From: Lacticaseibacillus hegangensis
GTDB lineage: Bacteria > Bacillota > Bacilli > Lactobacillales > Lactobacillaceae
NCBI RefSeq assembly: GCF_003946465.1
Contig: NZ_RHOL01000024.1
Location: 1-38,696 of the forward strand
Reading direction: 5' to 3'
Length of the DNA stretch: 38,696 bases
Below, piece by piece: positions 7,342 through 13,336 of the stretch (within the stretch, counting starts at the first letter, position 1; each line of letters opens with the position of its first letter). The notes under the pieces were generated by a model. The model made no database searches and had not been told where the DNA came from. It worked only from the letters and a program-made list of their open reading frames with translations. The translations under genes were made by a program, and so were the position numbers.

Positions 7342-7420
7342 GATAAGTAGTTCAACACCCGTTGGTCGGCTCGCACGACCATGCCGCTAGACGGGTTTTG
7401 TTGCGCAGGTGCTACTTATC
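7342..7420 (-). ncRNA. Structured RNA element, copy A
   Basis: On the minus strand: outer stem ACCCGT (7391-7396) with ACGGGT (7357-7362), a 5'-side-only bulge CTAGCGGCA (7382-7390), and inner stem TGGTCG/CGACCA around loop TGCGAGC (7369-7375). A further perfect 9-bp closing stem GATAAGTAG/CTACTTATC (7412-7420 with 7342-7350) uses the stop codon of the upstream membrane-protein gene. The bulge and loop recur exactly in copy C at 32926-32966 with different stem sequences. It lies between two small lysogeny genes. Confidence 0.65.
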
Positions 7421-7633
7421 TGTGTGGCGCCAGTGGAATATGAATAGCAACGAAGACACTATTAGCATGATTGCCCCGTTGAATAGCTGCTGGTAGAGGT
7501 AGATACCGGGCTGTGCGGACTTGTCGAACCAGATCAGCGATGAAATACCAGATACAACGGTGTATAGCGAAATCAAAGCAACTACAAGACAAACCAAGCA
7601 TGCTGCATACATATATAAGTTCTTGATCTTCAT
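7412..7633 (-). CDS. Small membrane protein with two helices
   Basis: 73 residues with two hydrophobic segments (about 7-30 and 48-67) separated by a short polar loop (WFDKSAQPGIYLYQQ), and a basic N-terminus. The start at 7633 has AAAGGAG at good spacing. No family is recognised. Small membrane proteins encoded between integrase and repressor are sometimes superinfection-exclusion factors, but nothing here proves that. Structured RNA elements flank the gene on both sides. Confidence 0.75.
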   Translation of the reverse strand: MKIKNLYMYAACLVCLVVALISLYTVVSGISSLIWFDKSAQPGIYLYQQLFNGAIMLIVSSLLFIFHWRHTDK

Positions 7634-7651
7634 GCTGATTCTCCTTTCAGA

Positions 7652-7699
7652 TTAACGCCCACGGCCCGAGTTGCACGGGCCAGATAATGCTACGGGTTA
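7652..7699 (-). ncRNA. Structured RNA element, copy B (divergent)
   Basis: On the minus strand: TAACCC pairing with GGGCGTTA (two-base bulge), a 12-base unpaired 5' side, and inner stem GGCCCG/CGGGCC around loop TGCAACT (7669-7675). The layout matches copy A and the loop starts with the same TGC, but the bulge sequence differs. It lies between the exonuclease-BRCT stop (7716) and the membrane-protein start (7633). Confidence 0.5.
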
Positions 7700-7715
7700 G
7701 TTCAGCACGAACAGG

Positions 7716-8822
7716 TTAAGCTGATTTTGCCAGAGCAATAAGGTCATCGTACCCTATTGTTTTTATTTTTTCGCCTGTTGATTGCAGACTTATTGCGGAC
7801 AGTTCCTTTGCACTATGCAATCCATCAGTTAAGCTATCTGATATTTGTTGGCCATCAACTAGGTAGTCAGTTTTTCTTGATACGCTGCTGGTTACACGTC
7901 CACCATGTTGGACTATAAATGCCGCTATGTCGTCCCTGCTTGCTTGGATAAATTGTCCAGTAATTGCGAATCTCAATCCGTCTAATTCATGTGATGTCTC
8001 CAGCTTGGGCCGATCAACACGAGCGAGACTATCATCTCTAAGGTGTTGATATACGATCATATTTGTTTTGCAATCTGCAATAGCGTTGTGAGACACAGAT
8101 TCAATTCCAAAATAATCTTTCAGCGTTGGTAGTTTTAGATTAGGCAATTCTTCTGGAAATGTTTTTGTTCGAGCTAGTCTCCAAGTGTCAAGAGCTTCTA
8201 TGTCGGTGCGGTAGAAGCCGTTACTTATTATGAAGGGGACATCGAACCTGATTATATTGTGGCCGACCAACGGTAGATTAGCTGCGAAGGCCGAAAACTG
8301 TTGCATGGCAGTCTCAATTCCTGGAGCATTTGCAACGGTATCATTGGAAATACCAGTTAAATAAACGATTTTTTCGGGGATGGGAGCATTCGGATGAATA
8401 TAGCAATCGAAAGTGTCAGTAATTTTGTCATTTTTAACTTTTAACGCAGACAACTGAATGATTTCGTCATCTGCTGGCCGAAGACCTGTTGTTTCAATAT
8501 CAAATACTATGTAGTCATACAGCTTCCTTCGTAGTTTGTGGACTATCGGAGCAGCGTCAGCTTTTGCTGTTGTTTGGGAGATACTAACCTCCTGAAGCTG
8601 ATTTTCTGAGTTATGCGATTCATCGGGATCTTTGGGAACAGCTGTGGGGGAGTTTGGCGTATATATTTTTTTCTTGGATGAAACCGCGTGCTTGTATAAA
8701 AGCAGATAAATTAAAATGACAGACGATCCCAAAACCAAAAATGCCCAGTATTTAATAACTAGCATAATCACAACAACCAGTATCAGAGATCCAACGCAGC
8801 CTAAGCCCGATTTGCTTTTCAT
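7716..8822 (-). CDS. Membrane-anchored DEDDh 3'-5' exonuclease with C-terminal BRCT domain
   Basis: 368 residues. N-terminal hydrophobic region of one or two membrane helices (about 7-43), a polar linker (45-100), a DnaQ-like exonuclease (about 103-265) with D108/E110 in FDIETTG, D194 in FDVPF, and H245/D250 in HNAIAD, then a BRCT domain (about 281-368) with LRFAITGQF and GGRVTSSVSRKTDYLV. DnaQ-BRCT proteins act in DNA processing; a membrane-tethered form in a lysogeny module suggests an action on DNA entering at the membrane, such as superinfection exclusion. That role is inference. The ATG at 8822 is preferred because GGAGG is 7-8 bases away; an ATG at 8828 is too close. Confidence 0.85.
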   Translation of the reverse strand: MKSKSGLGCVGSLILVVVIMLVIKYWAFLVLGSSVILIYLLLYKHAVSSKKKIYTPNSPTAVPKDPDESHNSENQLQEVSISQTTAKADAAPIVHKLRRKLYDYIVFDIETTGLRPADDEIIQLSALKVKNDKITDTFDCYIHPNAPIPEKIVYLTGISNDTVANAPGIETAMQQFSAFAANLPLVGHNIIRFDVPFIISNGFYRTDIEALDTWRLARTKTFPEELPNLKLPTLKDYFGIESVSHNAIADCKTNMIVYQHLRDDSLARVDRPKLETSHELDGLRFAITGQFIQASRDDIAAFIVQHGGRVTSSVSRKTDYLVDGQQISDSLTDGLHSAKELSAISLQSTGEKIKTIGYDDLIALAKSA

Positions 8823-8842
8823 TTTCATTCCTCCACGAGTAT

Positions 8843-9253
8843 CTATGAATAGTATTGATTTATAGATTCGAGTGCCCATTCATACATTGATTCTGGAATA
8901 TGGAATGCATCAACGAATCTCTGTACGTTAGCATCCTCCTGATCTGTTTCGGCGAAGTATAGCGGTACCAGGAGCGCCACGGCGTCACGGTTAGCCTGTC
9001 CCTCGATGCCGTCCTTGGACGGGGTAAAGTATAAAACGTTGCTGTCACCGTTCAACACATGGCTAATCTCATGAGCCAAATGGAATGGCAACTGTGCCCG
9101 AATATGCCAATTGGCGTTGATCATCACACGTCTGGTTGCTGAATCAGACGCACTGGGTGTCAACGGTGACAGTGAGTCTTCAACCTGGACAATGATTTTG
9201 TTGTCCATGGCAAAGTTGTACAGCGCCCAGAAGCACTCAGCGCTTGTGTTCAT
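8843..9253 (-). CDS. immA: ImmA/IrrE-family metallopeptidase
   Basis: 136 residues with the zinc-protease motif HEISH in LPFHLAHEISHVLNG and downstream QANRDAVALLVP, the usual third-ligand region. In ImmA systems, as in ICEBs1, such proteins cleave the phage or element repressor after DNA damage. The start at 9253 (MNTSAECF) overlaps the repressor's 3' end by 17 bases, giving translational coupling. The partner is therefore probably the CI-like repressor next door. Confidence 0.88.
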   Translation of the reverse strand: MNTSAECFWALYNFAMDNKIIVQVEDSLSPLTPSASDSATRRVMINANWHIRAQLPFHLAHEISHVLNGDSNVLYFTPSKDGIEGQANRDAVALLVPLYFAETDQEDANVQRFVDAFHIPESMYEWALESINQYYS

Positions 9254-9584
9254 CTTTGCCACCCCGCAGGAAGCGCCTGATCGTCTCCAAATCCTCTGGC
9301 GGAATTTGTTTTCCCTCAAAGCTCAGGATAATGTCTTCGTCGGCAAGATCAGTTGGCTTATGAGAGCCGGTTTTTGGAGCAGGGATTGGATTGTCAGTAT
9401 TACCGATTAGATAATCCACGCTTACATTCAATACGTCGGCGACAGCTTGAATTCGCTCGACGGATGGTCGCTTTTTCTTCCAAGAATAGAGGCTGTTAAT
9501 CCCAAGACCAGCCTTTTGAGCAGTTTGCTGAAGTGACCAACCTCTATTGTTGGATGTTTCTTTTACTCTTTCAAATAAAGTCAT
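9237..9584 (-). CDS. CI-like repressor, XRE family
   Basis: 115 residues: an N-terminal helix-turn-helix (about 4-62, LFERVKETSNNRGWSLQQTAQKAG then LGINSLYSWKKKRPS) and a short C-terminal region without a LexA-type peptidase domain. That fits repressors inactivated by an adjacent ImmA protease rather than by RecA-stimulated self-cleavage. The start at 9584 has AAGGAG eight bases upstream. It is divergent from cro across a 256-base regulatory region with repeated TCGAGT half-sites. Confidence 0.9.
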   Translation of the reverse strand: MTLFERVKETSNNRGWSLQQTAQKAGLGINSLYSWKKKRPSVERIQAVADVLNVSVDYLIGNTDNPIPAPKTGSHKPTDLADEDIILSFEGKQIPPEDLETIRRFLRGGKDEHKR

Positions 9585-9639
9585 ATCAAGGCTCCTTAGA
9601 CCTCGACAAGTTATATTACTCGAAAGTTTTAAAAACTAG

Positions 9640-9668
9640 TTGACGTTTTTACTCCATCGAGTTATAGT
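9640..9668 (+). promoter_or_regulatory. Rightward early promoter (PR-like)
   Basis: TTGACG (9640-9645), a 17-base spacer and TATAGT (9663-9668): the best sigma-A promoter in the window. A TCGAGT half-site (9657-9662) touches the -10, and an opposed ACTCGA lies at 9618-9623, so repressor binding would block it. The message would have a leader of about 165 bases before cro. Confidence 0.85.
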
Positions 9669-9812
9669 TTACTCATCAAGTAGTTAGCAACAACTTAACA
9701 AGCCTTTACAAGTTCGGTCTTTGGCGAGAATGGCTTGTAAAGTGCACTGTGTATTGGTTATTTACTATGCCTGTATTTTACTTCATCGAGTTAAACTTAG
9801 CAACTACTTGAT
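9647..9812 (+). promoter_or_regulatory. Operator repeats and folded leader between cI and cro
   Basis: Two direct copies of TTTTACTYCATCGAGTTA (9647-9664 and 9776-9793, one mismatch) are separated by 129 bases. ATCAAGTAGTT (9675-9685) is a perfect inverted partner of AACTACTTGAT (9802-9812), and inside it CTTTACAAG (9704-9712) pairs with CTTGTAAAG (9734-9742). The direct repeats look like CI/Cro operators. The nested inverted repeats fall within the PR transcript and could fold as a leader ending just before the cro ribosome binding site. Confidence 0.6.
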
Positions 9813-9840
9813 AACTAATCATAGAAAGGAGAAAAGCGTA

Positions 9841-10056
9841 ATGCCAGACAAGATTGAAAAGGCTGTGAACGACTTTGCTGATGCCGTTTATCGTGCCCGG
9901 CGTGCAAAGGGGTGGAGCCAGAAAGAACTTGGTGAACACATCGGTGAATCTCAACCAGAAGTCAGTCGCGCGCTTTCCGGTATGGTTACGCCTAAGGCCA
10001 ACGCCGTCCGGCAGAAGATTGTCAATATTTTAGGAATGGAGGAAACAACGCGATGA
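9841..10056 (+). CDS. Cro-like XRE-family regulator
   Basis: 71 residues with a helix-turn-helix (about 13-66: AKGWSQKELGEHIGE, SQPEVSRALSGM). First gene of the rightward early operon and divergent from the CI-like gene, so it is the expected Cro. The ATG at 9841 has AAAGGAG nine bases upstream; the open frame back to 9721 lacks a site. Its stop overlaps the antirepressor start (ATGA). Confidence 0.88.
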   Translation: MPDKIEKAVNDFADAVYRARRAKGWSQKELGEHIGESQPEVSRALSGMVTPKANAVRQKIVNILGMEETTR

Positions 10057-10799
10057 ATGAATTAGTAATCATGCACGATCAACAAGCAGTCACCACCAGC
10101 TTGAAAGTCGCAGAAGTATTTAAAAAGAGCCACCGGCATGTACTTGAAGCGATTCGTGACTTGTTAGGGGGTATGCCGAAAAGTGGGCAGACCCCACAGA
10201 TGTTTGTTGAAGGCAACTACACCAACGAACAAAACGGTCAGTCTTACCCGATGTACTACATGAACCGCGACGGATTCACACTGTTGGCGATGGGTTTCAC
10301 TGGTAGCAAAGCGATGGAATTCAAATTAGCTTACATCCAAGCATTCAATCAGATGGAGCAAGAGGTTCGCTTAGGAATTCCACAGACGTTGCCTGAGGCG
10401 TTGCGCTTGGCGGCTGATCAAGCTGAACAAATCGAACAACAAAAGAAGACGATTGCGCTTCAAGCACCTAAGGCGTTGTTCGCGGATGCCGTGGCAACCA
10501 GCCATACGAGTATCCTCATTGGTGACTTAGCCAAGCTTATGCGCCAGAACGGTGTGGATATTGGCCAAAATAGGCTGTTCGGTTGGCTGAGAGATCACGG
10601 CTATCTGATTGGCAAGGGTGACCGTCGAAACATGCCAACGCAACGTGCGATGGACTTGGAGCTGTTCGACATCAAGGAACGCACATTCCAGAACCCAGAT
10701 GGCAGCGTGCGAATCACCAAGACGACCAAGGTAACCGGCAAAGGCCAGCAGTATTTTATCAACAAGTTTCTGCGGACTAACGAACCACAGACAGCCTAA
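10053..10799 (+). CDS. Rha/ANT-type phage antirepressor
   Basis: 248 residues. The N-terminal Rha-family domain (about 1-100) has SLKVAEVFKKSHRHVLEAIRDL and YMNRDGFTLLAMGFTG. A coiled-coil linker (about 110-135) leads to a C-terminal ANT/KilA-C DNA-binding domain (about 140-245). Such proteins antagonise or replace the lytic-lysogenic repressor. It is coupled to cro by a 4-base overlap, consistent with joint early expression. Confidence 0.92.
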   Translation: MNELVIMHDQQAVTTSLKVAEVFKKSHRHVLEAIRDLLGGMPKSGQTPQMFVEGNYTNEQNGQSYPMYYMNRDGFTLLAMGFTGSKAMEFKLAYIQAFNQMEQEVRLGIPQTLPEALRLAADQAEQIEQQKKTIALQAPKALFADAVATSHTSILIGDLAKLMRQNGVDIGQNRLFGWLRDHGYLIGKGDRRNMPTQRAMDLELFDIKERTFQNPDGSVRITKTTKVTGKGQQYFINKFLRTNEPQTA

Positions 10800-10812
10800 G
10801 GAGGCAATCAAT

Positions 10813-10926
10813 ATGAAAACAGGATTTTTCAAGACTAACTATTCCAATCGCAAAGGCAAGTATACCTGCCGGTGGATCATGATTTTTGGTAAGTGCTTAT
10901 TCGTCCAACACAAAAAGGTGGCTTAG
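10813..10926 (+). CDS. Small basic protein of unknown function
   Basis: 37 residues (MKTGFFKTNYSNRKGKYTC...), strongly basic, with AAGGAGG 8 bases upstream of the ATG. It follows the antirepressor by 13 bases in the same operon. Its last codons form part of the minus-strand terminator hairpin at 10912-10933. No family is recognised. Confidence 0.6.
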   Translation: MKTGFFKTNYSNRKGKYTCRWIMIFGKCLFVQHKKVA

Positions 10927-10933
10927 GCCACCT
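10912..10933 (-). terminator. Terminator of the zinc-ribbon gene
   Basis: On the minus strand, AGGTGGC (10927-10933) pairs perfectly with GCCACCT (10916-10922) around CTAA, followed by a T-run (the A-tract at 10912-10916). It ends the leftward gene at 10943-11080 and overlaps the 3' end of the rightward small gene. Confidence 0.8.
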
Positions 10934-10942
10934 CATTACTGA

Positions 10943-11080
10943 TTAAAGCTTTACCCAATTAGTGCCGTTGCACGACGGACATGGTGGAAGCGTGTCCGAA
11001 GACTGGTCGAGAGTAATGACCTCGCCACAGTTGGTGCACTTGTAATTGCCAGCACCAGGTTTATCGCCTGTATGATACAT
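10943..11080 (-). CDS. Zinc-ribbon mini-protein, reverse-oriented cargo gene
   Basis: 45 residues with two Cys pairs (CTNCGE and CPSCNGTNW), a complete zinc ribbon. The ATG at 11080 has AAAGGAGG upstream; the longer frame is spurious. It runs against the early operon, has its own terminator, and GATAAT lies about 40 bases before the start as a possible -10. It therefore looks like an independently expressed moron. Function unknown. Confidence 0.75.
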   Translation of the reverse strand: MYHTGDKPGAGNYKCTNCGEVITLDQSSDTLPPCPSCNGTNWVKL

Positions 11081-11164
11081 GAGATTCGCCTCCTTTATTT
11101 GAGATAGGATCATTATCCCACTTATGAAGTAAGCGTAACCATTTTCGAAGGAGAAAAAGAAAAA

Positions 11165-11245
11165 ATGACAGAGCCCTATATGACGATCGAGCTGCGAAGC
11201 TTGTGCAGGAGTGGAAATAGTCAATTAAAGGAGGTATCAAAATGA
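11165..11245 (+). pseudogene. Short ORF, possibly a frameshifted small gene
   Basis: An ATG at 11165 follows GAAGGAG and opens a 26-codon frame overlapping the next start by ATGA. The adjacent frame reads NDRALYDDRAAKLVQEWK then stop, which looks more like real coding sequence. Inserting one base just after the ATG would join the start to it. This suggests a small gene broken by a one-base deletion, or a sequencing slip at the A-rich start. Confidence 0.3.
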
Positions 11246-11448
11246 ATAAGCGACAACAAAAAAAGAACTTCACTCGAATGGTTGTACAGTCGGGTGAAGT
11301 CCCAACAGTAAAACTAGCCAAAGGCCAAGCGGCTAAACCTCAAACTTTTGCCAAGGGAGCTGTTCGACGTAAACCCCTGAAAGAAAATTCACAATATCGT
11401 GGCGCCCCAAATACCGAGGCCCTTGGGAAGAATCTTCCATCAAAATAA
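11242..11448 (+). CDS. Small basic protein of unknown function
   Basis: 68 residues, rich in Lys, Arg and Gln (MNKRQQKKNFTRMVVQSG...), with AAAGGAGG seven bases before the ATG. No family is recognised. Its last 116 bases overlap a convergent minus-strand ORF that also has an excellent ribosome binding site. The composition suggests nucleic-acid binding, but that is weak evidence. Confidence 0.45.
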   Translation: MNKRQQKKNFTRMVVQSGEVPTVKLAKGQAAKPQTFAKGAVRRKPLKENSQYRGAPNTEALGKNLPSK

Positions 11449-11581
11449 TCGGTCGTGGCAAGTTCTGCGGCGCAGATGTCTGACTCGCAGAAAGATTGTC
11501 TTGTGTCAAATAACCGCTTTTGACTTTCAGAACAGTAAAAGTGACGCCTTGTTCCTTCACCACGGCAGCACTGAATCTCAT
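11333..11581 (-). CDS. Reverse-oriented phage protein of unknown function
   Basis: 82 residues (MRFSAAVVKEQGVTFTVLKV ... YLGRHDIVNFLSGVYVEQLPW). The start has AAAGGAGGTGATAAATAATG, the best ribosome binding site in the area, but that site lies inside a perfect hairpin (11588-11607). Similar short proteins occur in lactobacillus prophages as far as I recall, without known function. It opposes the surrounding early operon and overlaps the rightward ORF at 11242-11448. Confidence 0.7.
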   Translation of the reverse strand: MRFSAAVVKEQGVTFTVLKVKSGYLTQDNLSASQTSAPQNLPRPIILMEDSSQGPRYLGRHDIVNFLSGVYVEQLPWQKFEV

Positions 11582-11587
11582 TATTTA

Positions 11588-11607
11588 TCACCTCCTTTCC
11601 GAGGTGA
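11588..11607 (-). promoter_or_regulatory. Hairpin sequestering a ribosome binding site
   Basis: TCACCTC (minus strand 11607-11601) pairs perfectly with GAGGTGA (11594-11588) around GGAAAG. The 3' strand contains the GGAGGTGA site of the gene starting at 11581. The 7-bp stem would mask that site in the message. Confidence 0.6.
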
Positions 11608-11635
11608 ATTATCTCACAAAAAGGAGGCATCAGAT

Positions 11636-11950
11636 ATGCCACCCACATTAGACCTGATGCCATTAATTCAGGAGGCAATCAAAGCATCCGTGGATCTAGC
11701 CGTTGCAGACCAGTTCAAGCACGAACCCGACTATCGCCGCTGGTGGTCAGCAAAGGACGTTCAAGACCGCTACGGTGTCACACCTACGTGGCTGAGTGAA
11801 CACGTGCTCAACAAGCCGATGTTTCAGCGGCAACTTGACGGGTTCGCATTCAACTACCGCGGTCAGATTGGCTGGCGGTTTGAACCGCTGGCATTCAGCG
11901 AGTTCATGCGGAAAGAGTTCAGGAACATAGCAAAGGAGGCTAAGTCATGA
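11636..11950 (+). CDS. DUF771-like helix-turn-helix phage protein
   Basis: 104 residues. An N-terminal helix (about 5-30) is followed by RRWWSAKDVQDRYGVTPTWLSEHVLNKP, a MerR/excisionase-like helix-turn-helix as in DUF771 proteins of Gram-positive phages, and a C-terminal FEPLAFSEFMRKEF. The ATG at 11636 follows AAGGAGG; the longer frame from 11399 is not used. DNA binding, possibly excision or early regulation, is inferred. It is coupled by ATGA to the next gene. Confidence 0.75.
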   Translation: MPPTLDLMPLIQEAIKASVDLAVADQFKHEPDYRRWWSAKDVQDRYGVTPTWLSEHVLNKPMFQRQLDGFAFNYRGQIGWRFEPLAFSEFMRKEFRNIAKEAKS

Positions 11951-12060
11951 TGCAGCAAGTTATCGAGTTTGTATTATCACACCCACGGGCCATTCCGGTG
12001 GTTATCATGGCGCTCATGATCGGGTACATCATGCGTGATCCAAGGGGGTACTTCGAATGA
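11947..12060 (+). CDS. Tiny single-pass membrane protein
   Basis: 37 residues (MMQQVIEFVLSHPRAIPVVI...) with one hydrophobic helix at about 14-28. It overlaps the previous stop by four bases and the next start by four bases, so it sits in a tightly coupled early operon. No family is recognised. Confidence 0.6.
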   Translation: MMQQVIEFVLSHPRAIPVVIMALMIGYIMRDPRGYFE

Positions 12061-12257
12061 TGCGCGATCAATTCCGCGAGGCTGAACTATCACGCCAGCA
12101 CGAAGCCTAATGGGAGCCGCAACAGTTTGAAGACTGGAAGGGCAACCCGATCGATGAAAGCCGCGACTATCTCTACTTCAACGGCGAACTGGTTATGCTA
12201 GACGAACTGGAAGACTACGTACGCGACGAACTGGGGGCGACAGACTATGAACCTTAG
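12057..12257 (+). pseudogene. Early gene interrupted by an in-frame TAA
   Basis: From the ATG at 12057 the frame reads 17 residues (MMRDQFREAELSRQHEA), then TAA at 12108-12110. It then continues open for 48 codons (WEPQQFEDWKGNPIDES ... VMLDELEDYVRDELGATDYEP) to TAG at 12255-12257. Both halves have one style and acidic composition, and the overlaps with both neighbours are preserved. It resembles small acidic phage proteins of about 65 residues seen in lactobacillus phages. A nonsense mutation, a sequencing error or read-through could explain it. Confidence 0.65.
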
Positions 12258-12381
12258 CACATATGAACGCCTGCGCCGCATCAGAAACCTAGCGATTATT
12301 CGCGGCAACGGATACGAATGGCTGGAGAAACTAGCGTGGATGAAGATGCAGGAAACCATGAAGGAAGGTGAAACGAAATGA
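12247..12381 (+). CDS. Small basic protein of unknown function
   Basis: 44 residues (MNLSTYERLRRIRNLAIIRG...), helical and basic. It starts inside the end of the interrupted gene and overlaps the next start by ATGA. Kept because of its position in the coupled run; no family is recognised. Confidence 0.5.
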   Translation: MNLSTYERLRRIRNLAIIRGNGYEWLEKLAWMKMQETMKEGETK

Positions 12382-12599
12382 AAGAACACATTTACATGGC
12401 GTCTGCTAATGAAATCTATGCAGAAGCCCTTAAACAGAAAATTGATGCAGCCGACCGTATGGCTAGCCTTATTGGAGACGGCGAAGCAATTGATGACATG
12501 CAGCGCGCCGCGAACGAGTACGACGCGTTCAGTCACATGGTTGAGTTTATCGAAGCATTAGAAGACAAAAAAGCCGCCGGCATTCAGGCCAACGACTAG
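12378..12599 (+). CDS. Small acidic protein of unknown function
   Basis: 73 residues, mostly helical and acidic (MKEHIYMASANEIYAEALKQ ... FIEALEDKKAAGIQAND). GAAGGTGA precedes the ATG. It sits directly before the Gp157-like gene in the early operon. No family is recognised. Confidence 0.65.
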   Translation: MKEHIYMASANEIYAEALKQKIDAADRMASLIGDGEAIDDMQRAANEYDAFSHMVEFIEALEDKKAAGIQAND

Positions 12600-12616
12600 A
12601 AAGGAAACCAAGGGGT

Positions 12617-13102
12617 ATGAACATATTATACGACCTAACAGATAAATTGACCAGCCTACAACGACAAGCAGAAAGCGGCAACGCTGATCCACAAGCGATT
12701 GCTGACACGATGGAAATGGTTGAGGGTGACTTTGAAGACAAGGCAGTCGGCTATGTCCAGGTTTACAAATCAATTGACGCGGACGTCAAAGAGATTGACG
12801 CCGAAATCAAGCGTCTGCAAGAACGCAGATCTAGCTTCAAGAACAATGCTAATACGATTAAGCAACGGCTAGTGCAGGCAATGGTTGAAACCGGGCACGA
12901 ACACATCAAGACGCCCCTGTTCACCATCTACACACGGCGGACAGTCAGCGTGCAAGCACCAGAAGACCCGAATAAGTTGCCACCAGAGTTCATTAAGACC
13001 ACATTGATGGTCAACAAATCCGACTTGAAGAAAGCATTGCAAGCTGGCCGTGAGGTGCCAAAAGCGCGACTGGTTGAAAACATCGGACTGGGGGTTCGGT
13101 AG
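12617..13102 (+). CDS. Siphovirus Gp157-family protein
   Basis: 161 residues with a central coiled coil (about 50-95: KSIDADVKEIDAEIKRLQER) and a C-terminal beta region ending LPPEFIKTTLMVNKSDLKKAL, the family hallmark. Gp157 proteins of streptococcal phages were linked to phage resistance or replication, and their usual place is beside recombination and replication genes, as here. Molecular role unknown. Confidence 0.85.
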   Translation: MNILYDLTDKLTSLQRQAESGNADPQAIADTMEMVEGDFEDKAVGYVQVYKSIDADVKEIDAEIKRLQERRSSFKNNANTIKQRLVQAMVETGHEHIKTPLFTIYTRRTVSVQAPEDPNKLPPEFIKTTLMVNKSDLKKALQAGREVPKARLVENIGLGVR

Positions 13103-13336
13103 ATGTCCATTGATGAAAAAGGGATTGCAGCCAATCTTCGCCTTTCACGCATTGAAGCCGGGCTTTCCCAGGGCGATGTTGGCAAGCACTTCGGTGTAAC
13201 ACGCCAAGCAGTAAGTATGTGGGAACACGGAATTCACAAAGTTAGTGCAGAACTAGCGGGACAGTTGGCTGAATACTATGGGGTTTCAATCGAAAATATT
13301 TACGACCCGTTTCGGGCATTAATGGGGGTGCGGTAG
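13103..13336 (+). CDS. XRE-family helix-turn-helix protein
   Basis: 77 residues with a single HTH (IAANLRLSRIEAGLSQGD, FGVTRQAVSMWEHG) and a short tail. It begins immediately after the Gp157 stop and ends immediately before the ATPase start, so it is embedded in the replication operon. It may adjust early expression. A second Cro-like protein is unusual but not rare in such phages. Confidence 0.8.
   Translation: MSIDEKGIAANLRLSRIEAGLSQGDVGKHFGVTRQAVSMWEHGIHKVSAELAGQLAEYYGVSIENIYDPFRALMGVR

Noticed and set aside
9721-9840. Extended Cro N-terminus from 9721
   Set aside because: It covers the operator and leader repeats, has no ribosome binding site and does not resemble the family; the ATG at 9841 is well supported.
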